In this document: positions 1 through 8,521 of the stretch, in pieces
How the letters are laid out: every line of letters begins with the position of its first letter
How positions within the stretch are numbered: the first letter of the stretch is position 1
Source of the DNA: Nonomuraea indica
Lineage (GTDB): Bacteria > Actinomycetota > Actinomycetes > Streptosporangiales > Streptosporangiaceae
Reading direction: 5' to 3'
Assembly (NCBI RefSeq): GCF_002850745.1
Contig: NZ_KZ559474.1
Span: 176,071 to 240,070, forward strand
Length of the DNA: 64,000 bases
Notes under the pieces: generated by a model
Told to the model about the DNA's origin: nothing
What the model saw: the letters and a program-made list of their open reading frames with translations, nothing else
The model's database searches: none
Translations under genes and position numbers: made by a program

Positions 1-779
1 GGCTCGCGCCCGCCGAGCCCGGCCTCGTCGGTGAGCAGCAGCGCCGCCGCCCCGTCGTTGAGCGGCGAGGAGTTGCCCGCGGTGACCGTGCCGCCCGGCC
101 GGAAGACCGGCTTGAGCCGGGCCAGCGCCTCCAGGGAGGCGTCCTCGCGGATGCCCTCGTCGCGTGACAGCTCGCCGACGGGGACGATCTCGCGGTCGAA
201 CGACGCCTTGGCCGCCTTCTGGTGGCTGGCCAGGGCGAAGGCGTCCTGCTCGGCGCGGGTGATGCCGTGCCTGTCGGCGATCAGCTCGGCTCCCTCGCCG
301 AGCGGCACGGTGTGCTCCTCCGGCATCCGCGGGTTGACCAGCCGCCAGCCGAGCGTGGTGGAGACGAGCTCCTGCCCGCCGGCGGGGAAGGCCCGGTCGG
401 GCTTGGGCAGCACCCACGGGGCGCGGGTCATCGACTCCACGCCGCCCGCGATCACCACCGAGGCGTCGCCCAGGGCGATCGACCGGTACGCCTGGACGAC
501 GGCCTCCATGCCGGAGCCGCACAGCCGGTTGACCGTCGCTCCGGGCGTGGTCACCGGCAGCCCGGCGAGCAGCGCCGCCATGCGGGCGACGTTGCGGTTC
601 TCCTCGCCCGCGCCGTTGGCGTTGCCCAGGATCACCTCGTCGGCGTGGTCGAGTCCGGTCCGCTCGGCCAGCGCCCGGACGACGTGGGCGGCCAGGTCGT
701 CGGGGCGCACGCCGGCGAGCGCCCCGCCGTACCGGCCGATCGGGGTCCTGACCGAGTCGACGATGTAGACGTCCTTCAT
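1..779 (-). CDS. Thiolase (PcaF-like 3-oxoadipyl-CoA / acetyl-CoA acyltransferase), C-terminus beyond window
   Basis: Thiolytic cleavage of a 3-oxoacyl-CoA, probably 3-oxoadipyl-CoA to succinyl-CoA and acetyl-CoA, in the cytosol. About 259 N-terminal residues are present and the rest lies outside the window. The nucleophilic cysteine is in NRLCGSG (Cys87), followed by the GGVESM thiolase motif. The segment GNANGAGEENRNVARMA resembles PcaF more than biosynthetic acetoacetyl-CoA thiolases (from memory of the family). The ATG overlaps the stop of the CoA-transferase B gene (ATGA), so it is the third gene of a coupled operon. A general fatty-acid or ketone-body thiolase is the alternative. Confidence 0.85.
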   Translation of the reverse strand, partial: MKDVYIVDSVRTPIGRYGGALAGVRPDDLAAHVVRALAERTGLDHADEVILGNANGAGEENRNVARMAALLAGLPVTTPGATVNRLCGSGMEAVVQAYRSIALGDASVVIAGGVESMTRAPWVLPKPDRAFPAGGQELVSTTLGWRLVNPRMPEEHTVPLGEGAELIADRHGITRAEQDAFALASHQKAAKASFDREIVPVGELSRDEGIREDASLEALARLKPVFRPGGTVTAGNSSPLNDGAAALLLTDEAGLGGRE

Positions 780-1405
780 GCGATCACCTTCGCTGCCGTA
801 CGGTCGCGCAGCTCGGCCACGCTCACGCCGGGCGCGGTCTCCACGAGCACCAGCCCGCCGGCGGTCACGTCGAGGACGCCGAGGTCGGTGATCACGCGGT
901 GGACGCACGCCCTGCCGGTGAGCGGCAGCGAGCACTCTTCGACGATCTTGGGGGAGCCGTCCTTGGCCACGTGGTCCATGACGACGATCACCCGGCGGGC
1001 GCCGTGGACCAGGTCCATCGCGCCGCCCATCCCCTTGACCAGTTTGCCGGGGACCATCCAGTTGGCCAGGTCGCCGCGGGCCGAGACCTGCATGGCGCCG
1101 AGCACCGCCACGTCGATGTGGCCGCCGCGGATCATCCCGAACGACAGGGACGAGTCGAAGAAGGACGCTCCGGGCCGCACCGTGACGGTCTCCTTGCCCG
1201 CGTTGATCAGGTCGGGGTCGACCTCGTCCTCGGTCGGGTAGGGGCCGACGCCGAGGATGCCGTTCTCGGAGTGGAGCACCACGTCCACCTCCGGGGGCAG
1301 GAACGACGGGATGCGGGTGGGCAGCCCGATGCCGAGGTTGACGTGGTCGCCGTCGCGCAGCTCGGCCGCGGCCCTGGCGACCATCTCGTCCCGTGACCAG
1401 CTCAT
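776..1405 (-). CDS. CoA-transferase subunit B (3-oxoacid / 3-oxoadipate type)
   Basis: The 209-residue beta subunit of a two-subunit family I CoA transferase, which moves CoA from succinyl-CoA to 3-oxoadipate or acetoacetate. It has the N-terminal glycine-rich stretch VNLGIGLPT and the SENGILGVGP segment, in which the Glu is the expected covalent catalytic residue of the family. The length is normal for a B subunit. Its start overlaps the A-subunit stop and its stop overlaps the thiolase start, both as ATGA. This fits equimolar translation of a heteromeric enzyme and its partner thiolase. The 3-oxoadipate assignment rests on the thiolase and IclR neighbours. Confidence 0.88.
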   Translation of the reverse strand: MSWSRDEMVARAAAELRDGDHVNLGIGLPTRIPSFLPPEVDVVLHSENGILGVGPYPTEDEVDPDLINAGKETVTVRPGASFFDSSLSFGMIRGGHIDVAVLGAMQVSARGDLANWMVPGKLVKGMGGAMDLVHGARRVIVVMDHVAKDGSPKIVEECSLPLTGRACVHRVITDLGVLDVTAGGLVLVETAPGVSVAELRDRTAAKVIA

Positions 1406-2178
1406 GACGTCGGCACCGTCCCCGGCGCCGCGGAGACCGTACGCCGTTCGACGCCCTTGTCGGCGGCCTGCTCGGGGGTGAGGACGACCACCCGCTGCAC
1501 GAACACGCCGGGCAGGTGCACCTCGTCGGGGTCCAGCTCGGTCAGCTCCTCGACCTCGGCGATCGTGACCCGACCGGCCATCGCCGCCACGGGGTTGAAG
1601 TTGCGGCTCGCCTTGCCGAACACCAGGTTGCCGTGCCGGTCGCCGCGCGCCGCGCGCACCAGCGCGAAGTCGGTGGTGATGCCGCGCTCCAGGACGTACC
1701 GCACGCCGTCGAACTCGCGCACCTCCTTGGGCGGGGAGGCCACGGCGATCGACCCGTCGGGGGCGTGGCGCAGCGGCAGGCCGCCGTCGGCGACCGGGGT
1801 GCCGACGCCCGCGGGGGTGTAGAAGGCGGGGATGCCGCACCCTCCGGCGCGCAGCCGCTCGGCCAGGCTGCCCTGCGGGGTCAGCTCCACCTCCAGCTCG
1901 CCCGCGAGGTACTGCCGGGCGAACTCCTTGTTGTCGCCGATGTAGGAGGCGGTCACCCGGGCGATGCGCCGCGCGGCCAGCAGGACGCCGAGGCCGCCGT
2001 CGTCCACGCCGCAGTTGTTGGACACCACGCTGATGCCGGTGGCTCCCGCGTCGTAGAGGGCCCGGATCAGCACGCTGGGGATCCCGCTCAGGCCGAAGCC
2101 GCCGACCGCGAACGACGCGCCGTCCCACACGTCCGCCAGTGCCTCCTCGGCGGTGGCGATCACCTTGCTGGTCCGCAC
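1402..2178 (-). CDS. CoA-transferase subunit A (3-oxoacid / 3-oxoadipate type)
   Basis: The 258-residue alpha subunit of the same CoA transferase. Seen: VGGFGLSGIPSVLI near the N-terminus (the GGFG CoA-binding motif), SNNCG, and LTPQGSLAERLRAGGCGIPAFYTPAGVGT. The last segment is closer to acetoacetate/succinyl-CoA transferase (ScoA) than to Pseudomonas PcaI, so substrate is uncertain. The GTG start at 2178 has a GGAG ribosome-binding site 5-6 nt upstream. It is the first gene of the minus-strand operon and is divergent from the IclR gene. A palindrome lies 20 nt upstream of the start. Confidence 0.88.
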   Translation of the reverse strand: MRTSKVIATAEEALADVWDGASFAVGGFGLSGIPSVLIRALYDAGATGISVVSNNCGVDDGGLGVLLAARRIARVTASYIGDNKEFARQYLAGELEVELTPQGSLAERLRAGGCGIPAFYTPAGVGTPVADGGLPLRHAPDGSIAVASPPKEVREFDGVRYVLERGITTDFALVRAARGDRHGNLVFGKASRNFNPVAAMAGRVTIAEVEELTELDPDEVHLPGVFVQRVVVLTPEQAADKGVERRTVSAAPGTVPTS

Positions 2179-2197
2179 GGCACTCCAGGTGTTCGTA

Positions 2198-2217
2198 TAG
2201 TGAACTTTAGTTCACTA
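2198..2217. promoter_or_regulatory. Perfect 8-bp inverted repeat, likely IclR operator
   Basis: TAGTGAAC-TTTA-GTTCACTA, two perfect 8-bp arms around 4 bp, in the 120-bp divergent region between the CoA-transferase operon and the IclR gene. It is AT-rich for this genome. Position and symmetry suggest that the divergent regulator controls the catabolic operon, itself, or both. Assigning it to the IclR protein is inference from location. Confidence 0.6.
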
Positions 2218-2298
2218 CTCTCGCCGAGTATGCGCGGAACGGACGTCGCCTGTCAAAGTGCTCCCATCGGGTGACGAGCGGACTCACGAGGAGGACGG

Positions 2299-3774
2299 AT
2301 GGAGCCGGCCGGTGCCTTCGAACGCGGCCTGGACGTGCTGCGCGTCCTGTCGGCCGACCCCGGGCGCCGGATGCGGGCGACCGACCTCGTACGCGCGACC
2401 GGCCTGGCCAGATCCACGGTGGACCGCGTCGTCGCCACCCTGGCCACCCTCGGCCACCTGCGGGTCGAGGACCGCGACGTGCTTCTCGCCGGCCCGCTGA
2501 TGGAGCTCGGCGAGGCCTACCTCGCCTGCGGCGGCCTCGCCGAGGCTCTCGGCCCGCACGCGGACGCCCTCGCCGAGGCCCTCGACGAGACGGTCACGCT
2601 GGCCGTCCCGGACGGCGACGGCGTCCGGCTCGTCGGCTCGTACGCCCGGCGGCGCACGATGGCCATCGCCTTCCGGGTCGGTGACCTGCTTCCGGCCGAC
2701 CGTTGCGCGGCGGGACCGGCGCTGAGAGACGCGTCCGCGCCGTGGACCGAGGGCGACCAGCTCATGGAGCCGGGACTGATCGAGGTGGCGGCGCCGGTGC
2801 GCGACGGCGACGGCAGGACGGTCTGCGCGGTCAGCGTCGTCAGCCACACCAGCAGGCACCCTCTCGCCGGCCTGCGCGCCCACGCCCTGCCCCGCCTGCG
2901 CGAGACGGCCACCACGATGGAGGCCGCCCTGCCCGCCCCGCCGCCCCCGCCGCCCCCGCGCGGTGCGGTGGCAGGGGCCGTGGGCGGCGCCTACCGTGCC
3001 ACCAAGGACGAGCTGGGCGCCGTGTACCTGCAGTCGCTGGCCCGCGGCCTGGCCGTGCTGGTGGCGCTCGGCTCGACGCGCGGCGGGCTGACGCTCGCCG
3101 GGGCGGCCCGGGTGACCGGCCTGCCCCGGGCCACCGTCCGGCGGGCGGTCGTCAGCCTGGAACGGCTGGGATACGCGGCCCCCGAGGCGAACCGGTTCGT
3201 GCTGCTGCCGAGGGTGCTGGAGCTGGGGTACGCCCACCTGTCCGCGCGGAGCCTCGGCGAGATCGTGCACCCCCACCTGGCCGACCTGGTGGCGCGCGTC
3301 CACGAGTCGGCGTCGGTCGCGACGCTCTCGGGTGACGACGTCGTCTACGTGGCCCGGGTGCCCACGCGGAGCATCATGAGCGTCGACATCACCGTCGGCA
3401 CCCGGTTCCCCGCCTACGCCACCTCGATGGGCCGCGTCCTGCTCGCCGGTCTGCCCGACGGGCGGCTGTCCGGGATCGATCCGAAGCCGCTGACCAGCCG
3501 TACGGTCGCCTCGCCCGGCGAGCTGGCGGCGGCCGTACGGCGGGCGCGCGCCGACGGGTACGCCCTCGTGGACCAGGAGCTGGAGGAGGGCGTCCGGTCC
3601 ATCGCCGTGCCCGTCCACGACCGGGCCGGCCGGGTCGTCGCGGCGGCGAACGTGGCCACGCACGCCGGCCGCGTCACCGCCGACGAGCTGGTGCGTGACG
3701 TCCTGCCCGTCCTCGCCGAGGCCGCCGCCGCGATGACGGCGGACCTGGCGTACATCCGCCGCCCACTCCCGTAG
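2299..3774 (+). CDS. Double-length IclR-family transcriptional regulator
   Basis: 491 residues, roughly twice the usual 250-280 of IclR proteins. The N-terminal half (about 1-215) has a winged helix (AFERGLDVLRVLSADPG, then STVDRVVATLATLG) and a reduced effector domain. A proline run (about 215-225) links it to a second complete IclR unit: helix-turn-helix near 250-300 (QSLARGLAVLVALGS, PRATVRRAVVSLERLG) and a full effector domain ending near residue 485 with the family motif ATSMGRVLLAGLP. The ATG follows a GAGGAGG site. It is divergent from the CoA-transferase/thiolase operon and is its probable regulator. The inducer may be a beta-ketoadipate-pathway intermediate (inference). Confidence 0.85.
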   Translation: MEPAGAFERGLDVLRVLSADPGRRMRATDLVRATGLARSTVDRVVATLATLGHLRVEDRDVLLAGPLMELGEAYLACGGLAEALGPHADALAEALDETVTLAVPDGDGVRLVGSYARRRTMAIAFRVGDLLPADRCAAGPALRDASAPWTEGDQLMEPGLIEVAAPVRDGDGRTVCAVSVVSHTSRHPLAGLRAHALPRLRETATTMEAALPAPPPPPPPRGAVAGAVGGAYRATKDELGAVYLQSLARGLAVLVALGSTRGGLTLAGAARVTGLPRATVRRAVVSLERLGYAAPEANRFVLLPRVLELGYAHLSARSLGEIVHPHLADLVARVHESASVATLSGDDVVYVARVPTRSIMSVDITVGTRFPAYATSMGRVLLAGLPDGRLSGIDPKPLTSRTVASPGELAAAVRRARADGYALVDQELEEGVRSIAVPVHDRAGRVVAAANVATHAGRVTADELVRDVLPVLAEAAAAMTADLAYIRRPLP

Positions 3775-3808
3775 ACCCTTCTCCCCACCCTTCGGAACTC
3801 CGGCGGTC

Positions 3809-3824
3809 ACGGCCGCACGGCCGT
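3809..3824. terminator. Short GC hairpin between convergent genes
   Basis: ACGGCCG-CA-CGGCCGT lies in the 67-bp gap between the converging IclR and fumarase genes. There is no T-tract, so termination is only suggested by position. Confidence 0.25.
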
Positions 3825-3841
3825 CCGCTGCCGGCGGGCTG

Positions 3842-5245
3842 TCAGCCTCGGTCGCCCGTGGCGGGACGGGTCATGGCGAGGACGTCGAGGACGGCGTCGA
3901 GCTGGGCCTCGGTGATGGTGCCGTTCGCGACGTGGCCGCGCTCGACGACCACCTCGCGGATGGTCCTGCGCTCCGCCAGGGCCTGCTTGGCGATCCGCGC
4001 GGCCTCCTCGTAGCCCACGTACCGGTTGAGCGGGGTGACGATCGACGGCGACGACTCCGCGTACTCGCGCAGCCGCTCCTCGTTGGCCGTGATCCCCGCC
4101 ACGCAGCGGTCGGCGAGCAGCCGCGACACGTTCGCCAGCAACCGGATGGACTCCAGGATGTTGCGGGCGATCACCGGAAGCTGCACGTTGAGCTCGAACG
4201 TGCCGGAGGCGCCGGCGAACGTGATCGCCGCGTCGTTGCCGATGACCTGCGCCGCGACCATGGCCGTGGCCTCCGGAACGACCGGGTTGACCTTGCCCGG
4301 CATGATCGACGAGCCGGGCTGCAGGTCGGGGAGGTTGATCTCGCCCAGCCCGGCCCGGGGCCCCGACCCCATCCAGCGCAAGTCGTTGGCGATCTTGGTG
4401 AGGGAGACGGCCACCACCTTGAGCTGCCCCGACAGCTCGACGATCGAGTCCTGGGCGCTCTGCGCCTCGAAGTGGTCCAGCGCCTCGGTGAACGGGATGC
4501 CGGTCGCCTCGCGCAGCTTGGCGATGGCCTTCTCGGCGAAGCCGGGCGGGGTGTTGATGCCGGTGCCGACGGCCGTGCCGCCCAGCGGGAGCTCCAGGAC
4601 GTGGCCGAGCGCCGAGCGCACCCGCACCACCCCGTGCTCGATCTGCGAGGCGTAGCCGCCGAACTCCTGCCCCAGCGTGACCGGGGTGGCGTCCATCAGG
4701 TGCGTCCGGCCCGACTTCACCACCTGGTCGAACTGGATGGCCTTGGCCCGCAGCGCCGCCGCCAGGTGTTCGAGCGAGGGCAGCAGGTGGTAGGTCACCT
4801 CGGTCGCCGCCGCCACGTGGATCGAGGTCGGGAAAACGTCGTTGGACGACTGCGAGGCGTTGACGTGGTCGTTGGCGTGGACGGGACGGCCGAGCCGCTC
4901 CTGGGCGAGGTGCGCGATGACCTCGTTGGCGTTCATGTTGGACGAGGTGCCGGAGCCCGTCTGGAAGACGTCGATCGGGAAGTGGTCGTCGTGCTCGTTC
5001 TCGGCGACGTCGGCCGCGGCCTGCGCGATGGCCTCGGCCAGGTCCTTGTCGATGACGCCCAGCTCGGCGTTCACCTCGGCGGCCACCGCCTTGATCAGGC
5101 CCAGGGCCGCGATGTGCGACGGCTCCAGCGGCCGTCCTGAGATCGGGAAGTTCTCCACGGCCCGCTGGGTCTGCGCGCGCCACCGGGCACCGGCCGGAAC
5201 GCGGACCTCACCCATCGAGTCTTGTTCGATGCGGAACTCGCTCAT
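3842..5245 (-). CDS. fumC: Class II fumarate hydratase
   Basis: Reversible hydration of fumarate to L-malate in the TCA cycle; iron-independent homotetramer. 467 residues, the normal class II length. The fumarase/aspartase signature GSSIMPGKVNPV is at 311-322, and TGSGTSSNMNANE (97-109) and HVNASQSSND (127-136) form the active-site surface. I chose the ATG at 5245, preceded by TGGGGG. An in-frame start 10 codons upstream (5275) would add residues atypical for the family. It converges with the IclR gene and is followed on the same strand, but separately, by two kinases. A class I fumarase lies 5 kb away. Confidence 0.95.
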   Translation of the reverse strand: MSEFRIEQDSMGEVRVPAGARWRAQTQRAVENFPISGRPLEPSHIAALGLIKAVAAEVNAELGVIDKDLAEAIAQAAADVAENEHDDHFPIDVFQTGSGTSSNMNANEVIAHLAQERLGRPVHANDHVNASQSSNDVFPTSIHVAAATEVTYHLLPSLEHLAAALRAKAIQFDQVVKSGRTHLMDATPVTLGQEFGGYASQIEHGVVRVRSALGHVLELPLGGTAVGTGINTPPGFAEKAIAKLREATGIPFTEALDHFEAQSAQDSIVELSGQLKVVAVSLTKIANDLRWMGSGPRAGLGEINLPDLQPGSSIMPGKVNPVVPEATAMVAAQVIGNDAAITFAGASGTFELNVQLPVIARNILESIRLLANVSRLLADRCVAGITANEERLREYAESSPSIVTPLNRYVGYEEAARIAKQALAERRTIREVVVERGHVANGTITEAQLDAVLDVLAMTRPATGDRG

Positions 5246-5287
5246 GCCCCCAGTCTGTCCCACGCGGTCCGACACACGGCGGCCCGG

Positions 5288-7249
5288 TCAGCCGGACGAC
5301 GCCACCGCCACGATCACGATCGCCATGATCACGGCCACGGCGGCGGCCATGGCGAGGATGAGCAGGCCCCTGCGGTTGCCCGAGGGGCGCTGCTCGGGAC
5401 CGGCGATCGCGAACAGGTCGGTGCCCAGGCCGTGGGAGTCGGGCCGCTCGGGCAGCGGCTCGTGCGGGGGCCGGGCGCCGTACGGGTGCTGCTGCGCGCC
5501 GGGCGGAAGCGTCCCGGGCGGGCCCTGGCGCGGCCCGGGACGGGTGCCCGGCTGCCCGGCCGGCGGCGCGGGCAGCGGGTAGACCTGCTGGCCGGGCGAG
5601 CCGATGGGGTTGCGGTGAACCTGCACCCGCCGCGTGGTCATGGAGCCCTCGTCGTGCGGGGTGTGGGCCGGCGGGGCGGGGGGCCGCTGCGGCGCTCCGG
5701 CGGCAGGAGGGGGAGGCATCGGGGACTTCGGCCGCATCACGCTGACGGTCCGCTCCGGGTCCCAGTCGTCGCCCTCGGGCGGCCCGGGCGCGCGGGCCGG
5801 CGGGGGACCGCCGGGGGCGTCGGCCGGGCGCGGCAGCGACGCCGCGCCGGGACGCGCGTGCGGGACCGTGCCGGGACCGCGCCGACCGGGGTCCGGTCCG
5901 GGCGGGGCCGTGCCCGGACCGCGCTGGGCGGGGTCGGATCCGGGCGGGGCCGTGCCGGGGCCGCGCCGGCCGGGGTCTGATCCGGGCGGGACCGTGTCGT
6001 GGCCCGCCGGAGCCGGCTGCCCAGGCGGGGCCGCGGCGGGACCCGGCCGGGCGGGAGCGGGTTCGTGCGGGCCGGAGTGGAGGGGGCGCGAGGGACCGGC
6101 GTACCGGCCGCCCGGCTCGCCCGCGCCGGGCCCGCCCGGCGCGGGTCCGCCCGGCACCGCGGGCGCGTGCGGTCCGGCGGCCCCGTGCGGCGACGCGCCG
6201 GGGGCCCCGTACGGCGACGCGCCGGGGACCGCGTGCGGTCCTTGGCCCGCGTGCGGCGACGCGCCGGGGGCCCCGTGCGGTCCTTGGCCCGCGTGCGGTC
6301 CTTGGCCCGCGTGCGGCGAGCCGGGCCTCGCCCGGGACGGCGCGGCGGGATCGGTGTGCCTGGCATCGGCCACGGACATCTCCTGTTCAGGCAGGGCCTC
6401 GCCCGTGATGACAGGCATCTCGCTGGTCGGCGTGTCGGCGACCATGCGCAGCATCGTCTCCGCCTGGGCCGCGCTCAGGCGCTGCTTGTGGTCCTTGTTC
6501 AACAGCCCGTTCAGCACCGGCCGGAGCTGCCCGGCCTGCGTGGGCGGGTCGGCGTTCTCGCTCAGCAGCGCCGACAGGGTCTCGGCGATCGAGGACCGCT
6601 CGAACGCCGGACGCCCCTCCACGGCGAAGTAGAGCGTCGCCCCGAGCGACCAGATGTCGGACTCGGGGCCGGTGTAGTCGCCCCGTGCCCGTTCGGGGGC
6701 GGTGTAGCCGGGAGAGCCGATCACCATGCCGGTCCTGGTGAGCCGGGAGTCGCCCTCGGCGCGGGCGATGCCGAAGTCGGTCAGCACCACGCGGCCGGTC
6801 TCGGTGATCAGCACGTTGGCGGGCTTGACGTCGCGGTGCGTGATGCCCTGCGCGTGCGCGGCGCGCAGCGCACCGAGCAGGTCGACGCCGATCTCGGCCA
6901 CCAGCCGGGGCGGCAGCGGGCCCTCCTCGTCGATGACCTGCTCCAGCGAGCGCGCCTCGACCAGTTCCATGATGATCCACGGGCTGCCCTCGTGGATGAG
7001 CACGTCGTGGATGGCCGCCACGGACGGGTGGCTGATGCGGGCGGCCAGACGGCCCTCGCGCACCATGCGCTCGCGCAGTTCGCTCCGCTGCTCCTCGGTG
7101 AGGCCCGGGTCCTGGCGGATCTGCTTGACCGCCACCTCGCGCCCGAGAGCGCGGTCGTGAGCGCGCCACACGGTCCCCATCGTCCCCCGCCCGAGCGGTG
7201 AGATCAGCTCGTAGCGCTCCGCGAGCAGGCGAGTCTGGTGTTCCGGCAT
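5288..7249 (-). CDS. Serine/threonine protein kinase with tail anchor
   Basis: A Hanks-type kinase of 653 residues. Kinase domain about 13-275: glycine loop GRGTMG (20-25), catalytic Lys42, HRDVKPAN (138-145), DFG (158-160), and SPGYTAPE in the activation segment. A low-complexity Pro/Gly/Ala linker (about 310-620) follows, with repeats such as PHAGQG and a 14-residue unit. One transmembrane helix ends 3 residues before the C-terminus (LLILAMAAAVAVIMAIVIVAVASSG), so no extracellular sensor exists. No clear ribosome-binding site precedes the ATG. Instead TATCTT lies 6 nt upstream, consistent with a leaderless mRNA. Stop of the second kinase is 35 bp upstream. Confidence 0.9.
   Translation of the reverse strand: MPEHQTRLLAERYELISPLGRGTMGTVWRAHDRALGREVAVKQIRQDPGLTEEQRSELRERMVREGRLAARISHPSVAAIHDVLIHEGSPWIIMELVEARSLEQVIDEEGPLPPRLVAEIGVDLLGALRAAHAQGITHRDVKPANVLITETGRVVLTDFGIARAEGDSRLTRTGMVIGSPGYTAPERARGDYTGPESDIWSLGATLYFAVEGRPAFERSSIAETLSALLSENADPPTQAGQLRPVLNGLLNKDHKQRLSAAQAETMLRMVADTPTSEMPVITGEALPEQEMSVADARHTDPAAPSRARPGSPHAGQGPHAGQGPHGAPGASPHAGQGPHAVPGASPYGAPGASPHGAAGPHAPAVPGGPAPGGPGAGEPGGRYAGPSRPLHSGPHEPAPARPGPAAAPPGQPAPAGHDTVPPGSDPGRRGPGTAPPGSDPAQRGPGTAPPGPDPGRRGPGTVPHARPGAASLPRPADAPGGPPPARAPGPPEGDDWDPERTVSVMRPKSPMPPPPAAGAPQRPPAPPAHTPHDEGSMTTRRVQVHRNPIGSPGQQVYPLPAPPAGQPGTRPGPRQGPPGTLPPGAQQHPYGARPPHEPLPERPDSHGLGTDLFAIAGPEQRPSGNRRGLLILAMAAAVAVIMAIVIVAVASSG
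5864..5989 (-). repeat. Three 42-bp tandem repeats within the kinase linker
   Basis: Three imperfect 42-bp units (5864-5905, 5906-5947, 5948-5989) encode 14-residue repeats like PPGSDPGRRGPGTA. The frame is preserved, so the array is a coding linker and may vary in length between strains. Confidence 0.75.
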
Positions 7250-7284
7250 GAGAAGAAGATAGCGATTCTCGGTTGGGAAGTGCT

Positions 7285-8451
7285 TTACCCGCGCTTGCGA
7301 AGTTCGCGCGGCCAGAAGCGCCTGGGGAGGCACATCTTTATCAGCACGGCCTTCACCCGGGCGTAAACGGACAGGGCGGGGTGAGGTTCGACGCGCCTGC
7401 GGTGCACTCCCTCGCCGGGCCTGCGTTCCTGCCGCGGCGGCGGGACGGTCTGGGCCCGCGTGCCGCGCGGGGTGTCGGGAGTGCGGGCGGGGGTCGTGCC
7501 GTTGGACAGCGCCGCCGCCGTCGCCTCCGCCCGGTGCAGCCCGCGGTGGGCGGGTCTGCGGGTGAAGGACGGCGCTGAGATCATCGGCCCCGGGCGCGTG
7601 GACCTGCGGGGCGCGAGCGGCTCCTCCGCCGAGCCGCCGGCCGCCACGCGGGCCAGCATGAGCGAGGCCCGGACCGAGTCGAGCCTGGTCTGCGGATCGA
7701 TGCGGAGCAGCGCGTCGAGGACCGGCGCGAGCGGTCCGGCCTTGGTCATCGGGATCGGCTCGCCGCTGGTGAGCGCCGCCAGCGCGGCCGCGGCGGTGCG
7801 GCGGCCGTGCAGGCCCCGGCCCTCGACGGCGGTGTAGAGGGTCGCGCCGAGCGACCACAGGTCGGCGGCCGGACTCGCCTTGGCGCCGAGCACGCGTTCT
7901 GGAGCGATGTAGCCGGCCGAGCCGAGCACGATGCCGGCCTGGGTGATGGAGACGTCGCCCTCCAGCGCCGCCAGCCCGAAGTCGGTGAGCACCGCCCGAT
8001 CCTCCGTCACCAGCACGTTGCTGGGCTTCACGTCGCGGTGCAGGATGCCCTTGGCGTGGACGGCGCGCAGCGCGCCGAGGATCTGCCGGCCGATCTCGGC
8101 GACGCGGCGGGGATGGAGCGGTCCGTCCTGCTGGACGAGCTGCTCCAGGGATCTGGCCTGGAGCAGCTCCATCACGATCCACGGCCGGTCGTCCTCGGTG
8201 ACGACGTCGAAGACGGTGATGACCGACGGGTGCGCGACCATCGCGGTCGCCCTGCCCTCGCGCTCGGTGCGCGCGCACAGCTCGGCGCGCAGCTCCTCGT
8301 CGAGCACGGCCGGCAGCCGGACCTCCTTGACCGCGACGTAGCGGTCGAGCAGCTCGTCGTACGCCCGCCACACGGTGCCCATGCCGCCGCGTCCGACCGG
8401 TTCGAGGAGCCGGTAGCGCGCGGCGAGAAGGTAACCGGAGGGCGCACGCAT
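7285..8451 (-). CDS. Soluble serine/threonine protein kinase
   Basis: 388 residues with a full kinase domain: GRGGMG (20-25), Lys42, HRDVKPSN (138-145), DFG (157-159) and GSAGYIAPE. The first 160 residues align position for position with the downstream kinase, which implies tandem duplication. The 120-residue C-terminal tail is basic and proline-rich, with no predicted membrane helix and no sensor domain, so the enzyme is probably cytosolic. TAAGCT is 7 nt upstream of the ATG, another leaderless-type start. Targets are unknown. Neighbours are fumarase and superoxide dismutase. Confidence 0.9.
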   Translation of the reverse strand: MRAPSGYLLAARYRLLEPVGRGGMGTVWRAYDELLDRYVAVKEVRLPAVLDEELRAELCARTEREGRATAMVAHPSVITVFDVVTEDDRPWIVMELLQARSLEQLVQQDGPLHPRRVAEIGRQILGALRAVHAKGILHRDVKPSNVLVTEDRAVLTDFGLAALEGDVSITQAGIVLGSAGYIAPERVLGAKASPAADLWSLGATLYTAVEGRGLHGRRTAAAALAALTSGEPIPMTKAGPLAPVLDALLRIDPQTRLDSVRASLMLARVAAGGSAEEPLAPRRSTRPGPMISAPSFTRRPAHRGLHRAEATAAALSNGTTPARTPDTPRGTRAQTVPPPRQERRPGEGVHRRRVEPHPALSVYARVKAVLIKMCLPRRFWPRELRKRG

Positions 8452-8521
8452 GCCTGGCAGCTTACCTATTCGTGTAAACCGACCAGTAGAGGCCGGGCCG
8501 ATAAAATGTTGCGAATCTGAG

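Noticed and set aside
5288..8371. Single continuous frame through both kinase genes
   Set aside because: Upstream of 7249 it reads the second kinase gene out of frame as Arg/Pro-rich sequence; two separate kinases with their own starts explain the region.
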